A DNA stretch of 64,000 nt from Enterocloster bolteae (lineage in GTDB: Bacteria; Bacillota; Clostridia; Lachnospirales; Lachnospiraceae), in contig JAETNT010000009.1 of the NCBI GenBank assembly GCA_021772025.1, forward strand, positions 23,568-87,567. Direction: 5' to 3'. Positions 8,239-17,951 of this stretch are shown here, piece after piece. A program made the position numbers and the translations under genes. Positions within the stretch are counted from its first letter, which is position 1; each line of letters starts with the position of its first letter. A model generated the notes under the pieces. It was not told where the DNA came from. It searched no databases and was given only the letters and a program-made list of their open reading frames with translations.

Positions 8239-11200
8239 TCAAAGCCGAATCTCCTTCCCCAAAAAAAGGGAATAAATGATCTTTTCCTTTACCGTCTTTC
8301 CGGTAATCTGCTCCAGGCTTCGTTTATAGTAGTCCAGCTGAGTCTGATAGCGGTGGGCTAAGAGCTTTTCACCTCCCTGCTCCACCCTGTCGGTCTTGTA
8401 GTCCACCAGCACCAGGCCGTCCTCTTCCTCCATCCAGGCGTCGATGATTCCCTGAACCAGCACCAACTCTTCAGACTCCCCTACTCCCATTTCTCTGGCA
8501 GGGATTCCTACCATAAACTGCTGCTCCTTGTGAAGGCGGCCCTGCTTCTCCGCCTGAGCCATTCGAATTCCCAGAGAGCTTTTAAAAAAAGCGGCAAGAA
8601 GAGGAACCTCAATAAGGCCCGCCTCTTCTTCCAGGAGAAGCCCCTGGTTTTTAAAGGTTTCTATACGGTCTGAAAGATCTTGAATCAGAAGATCCCGGTT
8701 CTCTGCAAAAGAAAACTCCCCGAAAGAGAGCAGCTCCAAGGCCCGGTGGAAAGAAGTTCCCCGTAAGGCTCCCTTGCCCCGGTCCCCCTTCCCTGCAGGC
8801 CTTGGGATGTTTTCCAAACAGGCGGCCGAAAGTTCCTGCTCTTCTGCCTCCTGTCTGCGCCGCTTGATTTCCGACACGGACAGCATGGCGTAAAGCCTGG
8901 TTTCCGTCTGGAAAGGATACTCATAAGAAAGCTGCTCCTTTAAAGTGCGGCTCACTTCTTCCTCATAAATTTTCGTACAGTCTAATGAAAGCAAATCTTC
9001 TTTTAAATCCTGTCTCTCAATCTGACGCATCACTTCGTTTCCCACAAGGTCGGATACCGGCACGGTTTCCATGGATATGAGACCGGATCCCTTTATAGCG
9101 GGAAAGGCCATAAGCATCCAGTCCAGATAAGAATTTCCTCCTGACAAGACAGTAAAGGGAAGCTCTTTTCCATTTCCAACACTTATCCCGCCCCATTTTT
9201 CCAGCTTTTTATCCAGGGATTTTTCTGAGGCCGTCATAATCAGCTTTTCCTTGGCTCTGGTCATGGCCACATAAAGGATCCGAAGCTCCTCCCCCATGGT
9301 TTCTAAATCCATGCGCCGCTTTAATGCCTGCTTTTTTAAGGTAGGGATCTTGACTCTCTGCTCCAGATCCACATAGTCTGCAGCAATTCCCAATTCCGGA
9401 TCAATCAGGATTTTTCCTGTCAAGTCCTGTTTATTAAACCGCTTTCCCAAACCTGCCAGGATCACCACGGGGAATTCCAGGCCTTTGCTTTTGTGAATAC
9501 TCATAATCCGCACCACCTGGGAATTCTCTCCGAAGATCGGGGCCTCCCCGAAATCTGTTTCATACTTCTTTAACTTCTCAATATACCGGATAAAGTGAAA
9601 CAGTCCCTTATAACTGGTGTTTTCATAGGCCAGCGCCTTTTCCGCCAGCATATCCAGGTTGGCCTTCCTGGCCTGGCCTGCAGGCATCGCAGAGACATAG
9701 TCATAGTATCCGCTGCGGCAGTATATCTGATAAATCAGCTCATGGATGGGAAGCCAGGAAGCCAGAAGCCGGTATTCTTCCAGCATGGCTTCCAATTTTT
9801 CCAGCTTCCGGCTGATCTCCGGATGATGGGCAGCCGCCGGAATAACCGGAGGTTTTAAAGCTTCTTCTGTCTCACTTCCGTAAAGCCAAAATCGGACGGC
9901 CCCATAGATCCCTCTGTCCCCATATTTATTTTTTCCTGCCTGGCCTTTGTATCCGGCCATAAGCCAGGCCAACTCCTCTTCTGTCATCCCGATCACAGGA
10001 GATTTCAATACACAGGCCATTGGGATATCCTGAAAGGGATTGTCTACCACCGACAAAAGGCTTAATACGGTCTCCACTTCCACCGTGTCAAAATACCCGG
10101 TCTGAGTCTGGGCTGCCGCCGGGATTCCCTCATTCATCAAAACGTTTACCAATATCTCCGCCCACCCGGAAACGCTTCTTAAAAGGACTACAATATCCCC
10201 GAAACCTGCGGGGCGGTAGGCCTCCTTTCTCTTGTCCCATATAAGAAGCCCTTTCTCCTTGTCCGTAAGGCTCCGGATTTTCCGAGCAATCAGCCTGGCC
10301 TCCAGTTCCCTCGCCGTATAATCGGCGGCATCCTCTTCCAGCGCTTCCATGATCCGACTGTCTGCAGGAACAATAAGAAGCTCCGTAGGAGTCTGGCCAC
10401 GGTCCTCTTCCCCCAAAGGAAGAGGCGCAAAATCAGCCCCCGGATAAAGAGCGGTTTCTTCCCTGTACCGGATTCCTCCCAGGTTTCTCACCATAATTTG
10501 GTAAAACACCTCATTAATACTGTTTAATACAGAAGCCCGGCTCCGGAAGTTTTGACGAAGCTCAATCTTTTTGTAGGGCCCTTCCTTCTCGGAATAGGTT
10601 TCATACTTTTCTAAAAACAGTTCCGGCCTTGCCAGGCGGAAACGGTAAATGCTCTGCTTTACATCTCCTACCATAAAAACATTAGGCTGTCCCTGCCGCT
10701 CCCTTGACAGCGCCTGAATCAGGGTTTCCTGAACCAGATTGCTGTCCTGGTATTCGTCTACCAAAATTTCTTCAAACCGCCGGCTCAGTTCATCCGCCAC
10801 CGGGGAAGGATGCCGTTCCTCCTCCCCTTTTTCCCACAAAATCTCCAGGGCGAAATGTTCCAGATCGTTAAAGTCCATAAGGTTCCGGTCTCTTTTTGCC
10901 TCCTTAAACCGCCTGGAAAACTCCCCCGCCAGCTTCAAAAGAACCCCGGTAGTTTCTTTCGTCCCCATAAGAGCTTCTAAAACCATGTCTAACGGCTGTT
11001 TTCCAAAGCTCTCCTTCCAACCCTTTACCGTCTTTTTTACCCGATCCCTTGCGGAGGTTACCAAGGCCTTTTTTTCCGGGTCCACGTCCCTGCTTCGCAC
11101 CGGCGGAAGCTTTCCAAAGGAAGCTTTTTTTAAAAACCGGAGAAACTCATCATAGCCGGATATCTCTCCGCATTCTTTCATCATCCCGGCTTCTAGGAGA

Positions 11201-11952
11201 ATGGTGTCCCGGTAAGCCTGAGGGCCTCCCTCTTCCTCACAGATTTTCCCGCAGGAAAGAAGCTGTTCCTTCATCTCTTCTCCCTGAAGACAGATGTCCT
11301 TTATGAAAAATTCCATCCAGGGAGTTTTTTCTATTTCTTCTTTATTTTCCGCTGAAAGCTCCTTTTCACATTCGAAAAGCCACTCCTCGGGCCATGGATG
11401 GCTTTGGGAAAATTGCCACACCTGGAAAATAATATCCTCAATTCCAAAATCACTTTTTCCCAGGGCGTAGGTCTCCGCGAAATGGAGGAAGGCCTCATCT
11501 CCGGATTCATACCATTCCTCCAAAAGCTCTTTCATTACATCTCCCCTCAGCAGGGATAACTCCCCGGGATCTCCGATCCGAAAGGCCGGATCCAAGTCCA
11601 GATGATTGTAATATTCCCGCAGAAGTCCCAGACAAAAACTGTCTATGGTGGTAATCTGAGCCCTTGGCACCAAAATGGACTGCATTTCTAAACGTCGGTT
11701 TTTCGGATCCGCCTCCCGGCGCTTTTCTATCGCCTCCCGGATTCTCTCCCGCATCTCGGCGGCAGCTGCGTTGGTAAAGGTCATTACCAGCAGGTTATCT
11801 ATGTCTATGGGATGGTCTTTGTCTGTCACCATCTCCACAATCCGTTCCACCAAAACCGCCGTTTTACCGCTTCCTGCGGCAGCGGAAACCAGCAGGTTTC
11901 CGCCCCTGAAATCAATGACTTCCTTCTGTCCTTTGGTCCATGCTACTGCCAT
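8239..11952 (-). CDS. addA: ATP-dependent helicase/nuclease subunit AddA
   Basis: A UvrD-type superfamily 1 helicase of about 1237 residues. Walker A is AAAGSGKTAVL near residue 28, motif Ia LLVMTFTNAAAAEMRERI, motif II LVDEYQDSN, motif III MVGDVKQSIYRFR, and motif V/VI segments include MSIHKSKGLEFPVV and RILYVAMTRAKEKL. The C-terminus carries a RecB-like nuclease domain with VDYKTDR. With AddB it processes double-strand breaks at Chi-like sites for recombination. I prefer the ATG at 11952 because GGAGG sits six bases upstream; an in-frame GTG at 11973 would add seven residues without a site. The stop of addB lies 25 bases before this start, so the two form an operon. Confidence 0.96.
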   Translation of the reverse strand: MAVAWTKGQKEVIDFRGGNLLVSAAAGSGKTAVLVERIVEMVTDKDHPIDIDNLLVMTFTNAAAAEMRERIREAIEKRREADPKNRRLEMQSILVPRAQITTIDSFCLGLLREYYNHLDLDPAFRIGDPGELSLLRGDVMKELLEEWYESGDEAFLHFAETYALGKSDFGIEDIIFQVWQFSQSHPWPEEWLFECEKELSAENKEEIEKTPWMEFFIKDICLQGEEMKEQLLSCGKICEEEGGPQAYRDTILLEAGMMKECGEISGYDEFLRFLKKASFGKLPPVRSRDVDPEKKALVTSARDRVKKTVKGWKESFGKQPLDMVLEALMGTKETTGVLLKLAGEFSRRFKEAKRDRNLMDFNDLEHFALEILWEKGEEERHPSPVADELSRRFEEILVDEYQDSNLVQETLIQALSRERQGQPNVFMVGDVKQSIYRFRLARPELFLEKYETYSEKEGPYKKIELRQNFRSRASVLNSINEVFYQIMVRNLGGIRYREETALYPGADFAPLPLGEEDRGQTPTELLIVPADSRIMEALEEDAADYTARELEARLIARKIRSLTDKEKGLLIWDKRKEAYRPAGFGDIVVLLRSVSGWAEILVNVLMNEGIPAAAQTQTGYFDTVEVETVLSLLSVVDNPFQDIPMACVLKSPVIGMTEEELAWLMAGYKGQAGKNKYGDRGIYGAVRFWLYGSETEEALKPPVIPAAAHHPEISRKLEKLEAMLEEYRLLASWLPIHELIYQIYCRSGYYDYVSAMPAGQARKANLDMLAEKALAYENTSYKGLFHFIRYIEKLKKYETDFGEAPIFGENSQVVRIMSIHKSKGLEFPVVILAGLGKRFNKQDLTGKILIDPELGIAADYVDLEQRVKIPTLKKQALKRRMDLETMGEELRILYVAMTRAKEKLIMTASEKSLDKKLEKWGGISVGNGKELPFTVLSGGNSYLDWMLMAFPAIKGSGLISMETVPVSDLVGNEVMRQIERQDLKEDLLSLDCTKIYEEEVSRTLKEQLSYEYPFQTETRLYAMLSVSEIKRRRQEAEEQELSAACLENIPRPAGKGDRGKGALRGTSFHRALELLSFGEFSFAENRDLLIQDLSDRIETFKNQGLLLEEEAGLIEVPLLAAFFKSSLGIRMAQAEKQGRLHKEQQFMVGIPAREMGVGESEELVLVQGIIDAWMEEEDGLVLVDYKTDRVEQGGEKLLAHRYQTQLDYYKRSLEQITGKTVKEKIIYSLFLGKEIRL

Positions 11953-11976
11953 TTTTTCCTCCATTCTGTGCACGTT

Positions 11977-14900
11977 TTACAGCATTGCATGCTCCTGTCC
12001 CTCAATTTCCTGCCAAATTTCCTCCGGTTTTAGAGAACGGAGGCGCCGGTAACCATACCCTGCCGTCTTTTTGTCAAAACCGCATACTGCATGATAAGGG
12101 CAGTAATCACAGCCGGTCCGGTTTCCCTGCTTGTAAGGGCTCACGGGAATATTCCCTGACAGGATTTCCTGTCCCGCCTGTTTTAATTTATGACGGACAT
12201 ATTCCTTTAAAGCGGAAAACCGTTCTTTGCTGGCAACTGAGGATTTGGCTTCTGCAATAAACCCGTCTTTTATGGCCACCGGAATTACCTGAGATTCGGT
12301 TTCAATCTCCCGATCCATATGGCGGATTACTTCCAGATCACTTTCTACCAACCCGCTCATCCGAAGTTTTTTTAAAATTTGCTCTTCCACATCCTCTTTT
12401 CGGGACTCCGGGTCCCAATCTACCACCGGATCCTGGATATGGTAATAAAAGATTCCGGCAGGCGCCACTTCCTTTCCCGGATGTCTCTTCTCCTCCCGCT
12501 CTATGGCGGCGTCCATATAGACTACCAGCTGCAGCTGCAGTCCGTAATAAAGCGCTGCCAAGTCAAAGCTGGTGCTTCCCGATTTGTAATCGATAATTTT
12601 TACATATACGCAGGTTTCATCCTCACACAGATCCAGCCGGTCAATCCGGCCTCTTAAATGCAGCTCTTCATCCTGGGACAGGGAAATTTTCATAGCTTTC
12701 AGGTTGTCAATGGCAGAAAAAGATACTTCAAAACCGGAGGGCACGAAATCCCCTTTTTTGATCTGCTCTGCCAAGGCCCATATAGTCCTGTCAGTAATGC
12801 GCCGGATCCGCTCTGTGAGATAGGCGTTGCGGGCGGAACTTTTTAATATGGTATTTCCGTACTCCTCCGTTACCTGACGGACGCTCTGTCCTACCAGCTT
12901 TTTTCGCTCTTCTTCTCCCAGATTGTGCCAGTCTATCCCCTGGGCCTTGGCAGTCTGGAAACACAGATCAATCGACTGATGGAAGAGGTTTCCTATATCC
13001 GCCGCCGCCACCTCATACTCCTGGCGTTCCATTAAATCCAGGCCGTACTTGAGAAAATGAGCATAGGCGCAGGAGGCATATTGTTCAAAACGTGTTACGC
13101 TTCCCTGTAAAACCGTACCGTAAAGCGCTCTTGCCGCCGCCCTTCCAATGCCTTTTTCCCGGTAAGAGGTAAATGCGGCTTCTGTCACCTGCTTTACCTG
13201 TTCTTTCCAGTCTTCATTGGAGAAAAACCAGCGGTACAATTCTAAAAAACCGGGTGAAAACTCCCCGTCTTCCGGATTGTCAGAGGTTCGACATTCTGAC
13301 AGCCCCCCAATAAGGCGGCGAAATCCTTCTCTTTCAGATTGAATGGGCCAAAATGCCTCCTCCGCCTCCAGGATTTTCATATTCGGAAACAGCCGCTTCA
13401 CATCTCCAATCAAACCGGAGGGGCGCCTTGCCTGCCCGTCGGCAGACATGGAAGAAAAGGACATCACCAGTCCTTTAGAAGGCTTTGACAGAATCAAATA
13501 CTGGTAAAACCGCTGAATGCATCCGTCCTCTCTGGCGGTGGGAGCAAGCTCCAAATTATGAGAGGTAAAAAACTCCCGTTCCTGATCGGTCAGCAGGCTC
13601 TGTCTGTCCTTTTTCTGGGGCACAATTCCCTCATTGACCCCTAAGAAAAATAAGATTTTCACTTCGTTGAGACGAGTTCTGGTAATATCTCCCACCACCA
13701 CCCGGTCCATTACCGCCGGTATGGAGCCCACCTGAATCTCCTCAAATCCGGCGTCTAAAATCCCGGCATATTCGCTCCTGCTTACCTTTTCATCCCCCAA
13801 CAGGGCTGTAAGTCTGTCAAATAGCTCTTCCACCAATTCGTAAGCCTGACTATATTCCCTGGCCAGGCTTTCCTCCCCTTGTTTCTCAAAGAAATCTTGA
13901 TACCACTGAAGCCGTTTTCTGGCCTGTGTTTCTTCTAAATATATTTTCAAAGCCTCTGTAATGGAAGCCACTGTGGCGTTTTCTTCTAAAAAAGCCTGAC
14001 GGAAGGATGTAAGAGGCTCTAAGATTTGGCAGCGAAACCGATTCAGTTCCTCCAGATTTATCTGGGCAGCTCCCCGGTAAGTCCACTCCCACCGGGAATT
14101 CCACCGGTTATAGCCCCGGATTCCCAAAGCCCGGACATAATTTTCCAGCCTGGCGGTCATCAGAGGCGTTTCCCACACTGTCTGAGATAAGCCGCATTTC
14201 AGATAGCGGAATACGCTCTCATAAGAAAAGTCTTGACTCACCACCTCCAAAACCGATCGGATACGCTCTACCAGAGGATTTTCCACGATATTTCTCTTGT
14301 CATCTAAGAAACAGGGAATTCCGGCTTCCTGAAACTGGTGGAGAATCTCCTTTCCATAACCCTTTAAGTCTCCGGTAATCACTGCTATATCCCGATAACG
14401 CAGTCCCTCTTTTCTCACTGCCTGTTCAATCCTGCTGACTGCAAACCGGACCTCCTCCCCGGGATTTGCCGCCTGATAGAGGCAGATCTGAGCCTCTAAA
14501 GAGCCTTCCTTTTCCTCTGCATATGGGGTAAAGGTGCGAAACAGATTCTGTTCCAGATATTCAAGAGCCGGGGCCTGTTCAAATCTGGGATGAACGGTAA
14601 GGCAAATATCCGGAAGCTTTTCTGCTCCGGCCTTTTCCGCCAGCTTGTTAATCCGGTGTACCGTGTGCTTTCCCATATAGAAAAGATGCTGGATAGAAGA
14701 TTCTTCATAGGGCTCCGCTGACGGATCTACGGTAACGCTTACGGTTACATCCCGGGAATATTTCAAAAGCAGCTCAATAATCTGATACTGAACCGGGGTA
14801 AAGCCGGTATATCCGTCTAAATAGATCCGGCTGTTTTTCACAAATTCCGATCTGGGCAGCACCTTGCAGAGAGTTTCTAAAATTTCCTCTGCTGTAGAGA

Positions 14901-15417
14901 ACCGATCCTTTATATATTCTTGAAAGCCCCGGTAAATCACCAGCATATCTTTAAGCTTATGTTTTAAAAGAGGCCTGTCAGCTTCCCCTATCAGTTCTTC
15001 CAGCTGGCCCTCTGTAATTCCATATTGGTAAAACTCTGACAGCATGGATTTTAACTGACTAATAAACCCGTTTTTATTAAGCTGGCCCCGGTACAGCCCC
15101 AGCTCATTTTTCTTAGCCGCCGCCACCTTTCTCAGAACCATAGATTTCCCCATATCATCCAGGACAGTCAGGTTTACTACTGCCAGCTCTTCAAAAACCC
15201 GGTAAGCCAGGCGGCGGAAGCTTAACACGTCTATATTGGTCATACCGTGTCTGGGATGAAGGGTGATAATCTCCTTCTGGGCCTGCATGGTAAACTGCTC
15301 AGGAACCATATAAAGTACCTTCATATCCGGCTGTTTTAGGGCCGCCTTTACTGCTTCCTCATACAAATAATGGGTTTTTCCGGAGCCGGAGCTTCCGAAA
15401 ACAAACTGTAATGCCAT
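11977..15417 (-). CDS. addB: ATP-dependent nuclease subunit AddB
   Basis: A 1146-residue protein. The N-terminal Walker A GSSGSGKT lies at about residues 9-16 and the rest of the helicase part is degenerate, as usual for AddB. The C-terminal nuclease domain has DYKSGS, with cysteines in YASCAYAHFLKYGL and in GCDYCPYHAVC that together form the [4Fe-4S] staple of AddB. Length and domain order match the family. GAGGAAAGCGGGG lies just before the ATG. It is the first gene of an addB-addA-(ThyX-like)-folA run on the minus strand; the divergent gene at 15529 starts 111 bases away. Confidence 0.95.
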   Translation of the reverse strand: MALQFVFGSSGSGKTHYLYEEAVKAALKQPDMKVLYMVPEQFTMQAQKEIITLHPRHGMTNIDVLSFRRLAYRVFEELAVVNLTVLDDMGKSMVLRKVAAAKKNELGLYRGQLNKNGFISQLKSMLSEFYQYGITEGQLEELIGEADRPLLKHKLKDMLVIYRGFQEYIKDRFSTAEEILETLCKVLPRSEFVKNSRIYLDGYTGFTPVQYQIIELLLKYSRDVTVSVTVDPSAEPYEESSIQHLFYMGKHTVHRINKLAEKAGAEKLPDICLTVHPRFEQAPALEYLEQNLFRTFTPYAEEKEGSLEAQICLYQAANPGEEVRFAVSRIEQAVRKEGLRYRDIAVITGDLKGYGKEILHQFQEAGIPCFLDDKRNIVENPLVERIRSVLEVVSQDFSYESVFRYLKCGLSQTVWETPLMTARLENYVRALGIRGYNRWNSRWEWTYRGAAQINLEELNRFRCQILEPLTSFRQAFLEENATVASITEALKIYLEETQARKRLQWYQDFFEKQGEESLAREYSQAYELVEELFDRLTALLGDEKVSRSEYAGILDAGFEEIQVGSIPAVMDRVVVGDITRTRLNEVKILFFLGVNEGIVPQKKDRQSLLTDQEREFFTSHNLELAPTAREDGCIQRFYQYLILSKPSKGLVMSFSSMSADGQARRPSGLIGDVKRLFPNMKILEAEEAFWPIQSEREGFRRLIGGLSECRTSDNPEDGEFSPGFLELYRWFFSNEDWKEQVKQVTEAAFTSYREKGIGRAAARALYGTVLQGSVTRFEQYASCAYAHFLKYGLDLMERQEYEVAAADIGNLFHQSIDLCFQTAKAQGIDWHNLGEEERKKLVGQSVRQVTEEYGNTILKSSARNAYLTERIRRITDRTIWALAEQIKKGDFVPSGFEVSFSAIDNLKAMKISLSQDEELHLRGRIDRLDLCEDETCVYVKIIDYKSGSTSFDLAALYYGLQLQLVVYMDAAIEREEKRHPGKEVAPAGIFYYHIQDPVVDWDPESRKEDVEEQILKKLRMSGLVESDLEVIRHMDREIETESQVIPVAIKDGFIAEAKSSVASKERFSALKEYVRHKLKQAGQEILSGNIPVSPYKQGNRTGCDYCPYHAVCGFDKKTAGYGYRRLRSLKPEEIWQEIEGQEHAML

Positions 15418-15528
15418 AATATCCCCGCTTTCCTCAGTATAATGGGTATCTTTACCAGCCCGCTTTCTTTAATCATAATTTGCCGGACTTTTTAATAGAT
15501 TATAGTAAACTCTTCAGGAGGTCTTTTC

Positions 15529-15990
15529 ATGAGCTCTCGTACTAAAATTATTGTGCTGCGGATGAAAGAAATTATCTATACAGCTATCTTTATCGGTCTT
15601 GCCATTCTACTCATTACCCTGTTTCTGTTTATGTTCCGCGCCAGAAAATCCTCTTCCGGCTCCTCAGACAACCCGGAAGCCGGGCAAAGCCAGCAGACAT
15701 CCTACATACCCGGCATCTATTCCGCTTCCGTCTCTTTAGGAAATCAGAGTGTAAATGTAGAGGTAGCTGTGGACTCCAATCGGATTACGTCTGTCTCCCT
15801 GGTACCCTTAAGCGAATCCATCGCCACTATGTATCCTCTCATGGAACCTTCCATGGAGCACCTGGAAAAGCAGATACTAGAGCTCCAAAGCCTGGAAGGC
15901 ATTACCTACGAAAGCGGATCCCGCTACACCAGCCAGGTTCTTTTAAATGCCGTTGAAACGGCTCTCTCAAAGGCCCGGGCCGGACAGTAG
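15529..15990 (+). CDS. Membrane-anchored FMN-binding-domain-like protein
   Basis: A 153-residue protein with a single N-terminal membrane helix (about residues 14-35), a Ser/Gly-rich linker and an extracytoplasmic domain. That domain begins YIPGIYSASVSLGNQSVNVEV and ends with ESGSRYTSQVLLNAVETAL, the pattern of the FMN_bind family also found in RnfG/NqrC. In flavinylated members the motif is SGATYTS; here it is SGSRYTS, so the Thr acceptor is retained but the context is altered. AGGAGG precedes the ATG by seven bases. It is followed by its own terminator and stands alone. A role in electron transfer outside the membrane is possible but not shown. Confidence 0.7.
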   Translation: MSSRTKIIVLRMKEIIYTAIFIGLAILLITLFLFMFRARKSSSGSSDNPEAGQSQQTSYIPGIYSASVSLGNQSVNVEVAVDSNRITSVSLVPLSESIATMYPLMEPSMEHLEKQILELQSLEGITYESGSRYTSQVLLNAVETALSKARAGQ

Positions 15991-15998
15991 GCGTTTGG

Positions 15999-16031
15999 GC
16001 TGCCCTTGTTTCTGGCGGGGGCAGCTTTTTT
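15999..16031 (+). terminator. Intrinsic terminator after the FMN-binding-like gene
   Basis: GCTGCCC (15999-16005) pairs with GGGCAGC (16018-16024), followed by a run of six T. Confidence 0.8.
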
Positions 16032-16068
16032 AGTGTTCACATTATACCACAAATCTTTTGGGTTTCCA

Positions 16069-16096
16069 TTGCTTTTTTCTTAAAAGCAAGTATAAT
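16069..16096 (+). promoter_or_regulatory. Sigma-A promoter of the second MATE gene
   Basis: TTGCTT (16069-16074) and a consensus TATAAT (16091-16096) are 16 bases apart, about 45 bases before the start codon. Confidence 0.65.
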
Positions 16097-16140
16097 ACCT
16101 CAGTAGGAGCAATGTAACATCTATTTTACAGGAGGATATG

Positions 16141-17502
16141 ATGAAACGTAAACTTGCAGAAGGACATCCGCCCGAAAACCAAATCACTGAGGGAGTGATC
16201 TGGAAACAGCTTTTATTATTTTTCTTTCCCATTTTATTCGGAACCTTCTTCCAGCAGCTTTATAACACTGCGGATGCCATTATTGTAGGGCGTTTTGTAG
16301 GAAAAGAAGGGTTAGCCGCAGTAGGCGGATCCGCCGCCGTAATCGTCAACCTTCTGGTAGGATTTTTTATCGGCCTTTCCTCCGGCGCTACCGTTATTAT
16401 TTCCCAGTTTTACGGAGCCAGGCAGAAAACGCGGGTTTCCCAAGCAGTTCATACGGCTGTCGCCTTCTCCGTTACAGGAGGGCTTGTCGTTATGGCGGTA
16501 GGGCTTATCTGCGCTCCTGCGTCTCTAAAGGCTATGGGAACCCCGGCGGAAACCTTTGATGATTCTCTCTTATACCTGCGGATCTATTTTCTGGGACTTA
16601 TTGGCAATCTGCTTTATAACATAGGATCGGGAATCCTCCGGGCAATTGGCGATTCCAAACGGCCTTTATACTTTTTAATAGTAAGCTGTCTTACCAACAT
16701 CCTGTTGGATATCGTCTTTATCTTAGGCTTTCACATGGGGGTGGCCGGAGCCGCCTGGGCCACGATTACCTCCCAGATGATCTCCGCTGTCATGGTAATC
16801 GTAACCTTGATGCGGACTGACGATATGTACCGCCTTTCTTTAAAAGATATCCGCCTCACTCCCGAAATTCTGGCGCGGATTATCCAAATCGGCCTGCCTG
16901 CAGGCCTCCAATCCCTTATGTATGCCGCCTCCAACATTATTATCCAGACCAGCGTCAATTCTCTTGGTACGGATGTGGTGGCTGCCTGGACCGCTTTCGG
17001 GAAAATCGATGTGATTTACTGGACCATTATCAATGCTTTCGGCATCTCCATCACCACTTTTGTAGGCCAAAACTTCGGAGCCGGAAAGCTTGATCGGGTA
17101 CGCTGCGGAATTAAAGTATGCCTGGGAATCAGCGCCGGGACTACCGCGTTTTTAAGCATCCTTCTCTTCCGCTTTGGCCATTATATTTACCTTTTGTTTA
17201 CCACTGATGCTGCTGTAATGGACAAGGGGGTGGAAATCCTCCGCTTCCTGGTTCCCACCTTTATCACTTATGTATGCATTGAGATCCTTTCCGGCGCCTT
17301 AAGAGGCGTTGGAGACTGCTGGATTCCCATGATGATATCGGCCTTTGGGGTATGCCTGCTTCGGGTGCTGTGGATTTTTCTTGCAGTTCCCCTTCATCCG
17401 GATATTAAAACCATCTGCTTCAGCTACCCTCTCACCTGGACCATAACCTCCGTTATGTTCCTGATATATTTCCGTTGGTTCAGCAAGCTGCGAAATAAGT
17501 AG
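16141..17502 (+). CDS. MATE family efflux transporter (second copy)
   Basis: About 453 residues with 12 membrane helices. The first helix pattern is FPILFGTFFQQLYNTADAI followed by VGRFVGKEGLAAVGGSA, the signature of the large MATE clade common in Firmicutes. Two ATG codons lie in tandem; the second, at 16141, is five bases from GGAGG and is the better start, while the first is only two bases away. Both ends are bounded by hairpins and the gene has its own promoter, so it is monocistronic. No regulator is adjacent. It should export a cationic compound in exchange for Na+ or H+; the substrate is unknown. Confidence 0.93.
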   Translation: MKRKLAEGHPPENQITEGVIWKQLLLFFFPILFGTFFQQLYNTADAIIVGRFVGKEGLAAVGGSAAVIVNLLVGFFIGLSSGATVIISQFYGARQKTRVSQAVHTAVAFSVTGGLVVMAVGLICAPASLKAMGTPAETFDDSLLYLRIYFLGLIGNLLYNIGSGILRAIGDSKRPLYFLIVSCLTNILLDIVFILGFHMGVAGAAWATITSQMISAVMVIVTLMRTDDMYRLSLKDIRLTPEILARIIQIGLPAGLQSLMYAASNIIIQTSVNSLGTDVVAAWTAFGKIDVIYWTIINAFGISITTFVGQNFGAGKLDRVRCGIKVCLGISAGTTAFLSILLFRFGHYIYLLFTTDAAVMDKGVEILRFLVPTFITYVCIEILSGALRGVGDCWIPMMISAFGVCLLRVLWIFLAVPLHPDIKTICFSYPLTWTITSVMFLIYFRWFSKLRNK

Positions 17503-17518
17503 GAATATCCGGCCCATA

Positions 17519-17556
17519 ACAGAAAAGAGACCAGCATTTCATGGTCTCTTTTCTGT
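17519..17556. terminator. 15-bp perfect hairpin between the MATE gene and the nucleotidyltransferase gene
   Basis: ACAGAAAAGAGACCA (17519-17533) and its exact complement (17542-17556) flank an eight-base loop. It lies after the stops of two convergent genes, so it can end transcription from both sides, although the T tract is part of the stem. Confidence 0.65.
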
Positions 17557-17619
17557 ATCAAAAATTTGAATTCACATCTTATCCCCAATCGTCCTCATTT
17601 GCCTCCTCAAGTTTTTCCT

Positions 17620-17931
17620 TCAGCGTTTTCTCAAGAACAAGTTTTCATATATTACGACACCGTCCTTTTCAATCTCCTTTTCCAGTTCTTTCGAAACGCC
17701 CGCATTCCATTCAATAATATCAAAGGACAGAAGAGAATGAATTTTCTCTTTTACCGCCCAGTAAAAGGAGTCGAAATCTCCGCCGCTCACTGCAATGTCA
17801 ACATCACTCCTGTCGGTGTGCGTACCTCTTGCACGGGAGCCGAAAAGTACAACTTTTTGAATATTGTATTCTTTGGAAAAAGTGACAATATCCCTCATGA
17901 CCCTGTCGGGAATATTATATCCCATATCCAA
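17620..17931 (-). CDS. Orphan minimal nucleotidyltransferase (MNT / MntA-like)
   Basis: A 103-residue protein with the Pol-beta-fold signature VVLFGSRARGTHTDRSDVDIAV: GS followed by the D-x-D metal pair. MntA-type proteins add nucleotides, for example AMP, to a HEPN toxin and act as its antitoxin. No HEPN gene is seen on either side: nrdD ends 21 bases upstream and a hairpin lies downstream. The start is TTG at 17931, or ATG at 17925 behind a GGGGGG stretch. Just after its stop, another frame encodes a short Lys/Glu-rich stretch (VLEKTLKEKLEEANED), which could be the remains of a longer C-terminus. It may be a remnant of a HEPN/MNT pair or may work with a distant partner. Confidence 0.75.
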   Translation of the reverse strand: MDMGYNIPDRVMRDIVTFSKEYNIQKVVLFGSRARGTHTDRSDVDIAVSGGDFDSFYWAVKEKIHSLLSFDIIEWNAGVSKELEKEIEKDGVVIYENLFLRKR

Positions 17932-17951
17932 TCGCCCCCCAGCTTTCTCTA

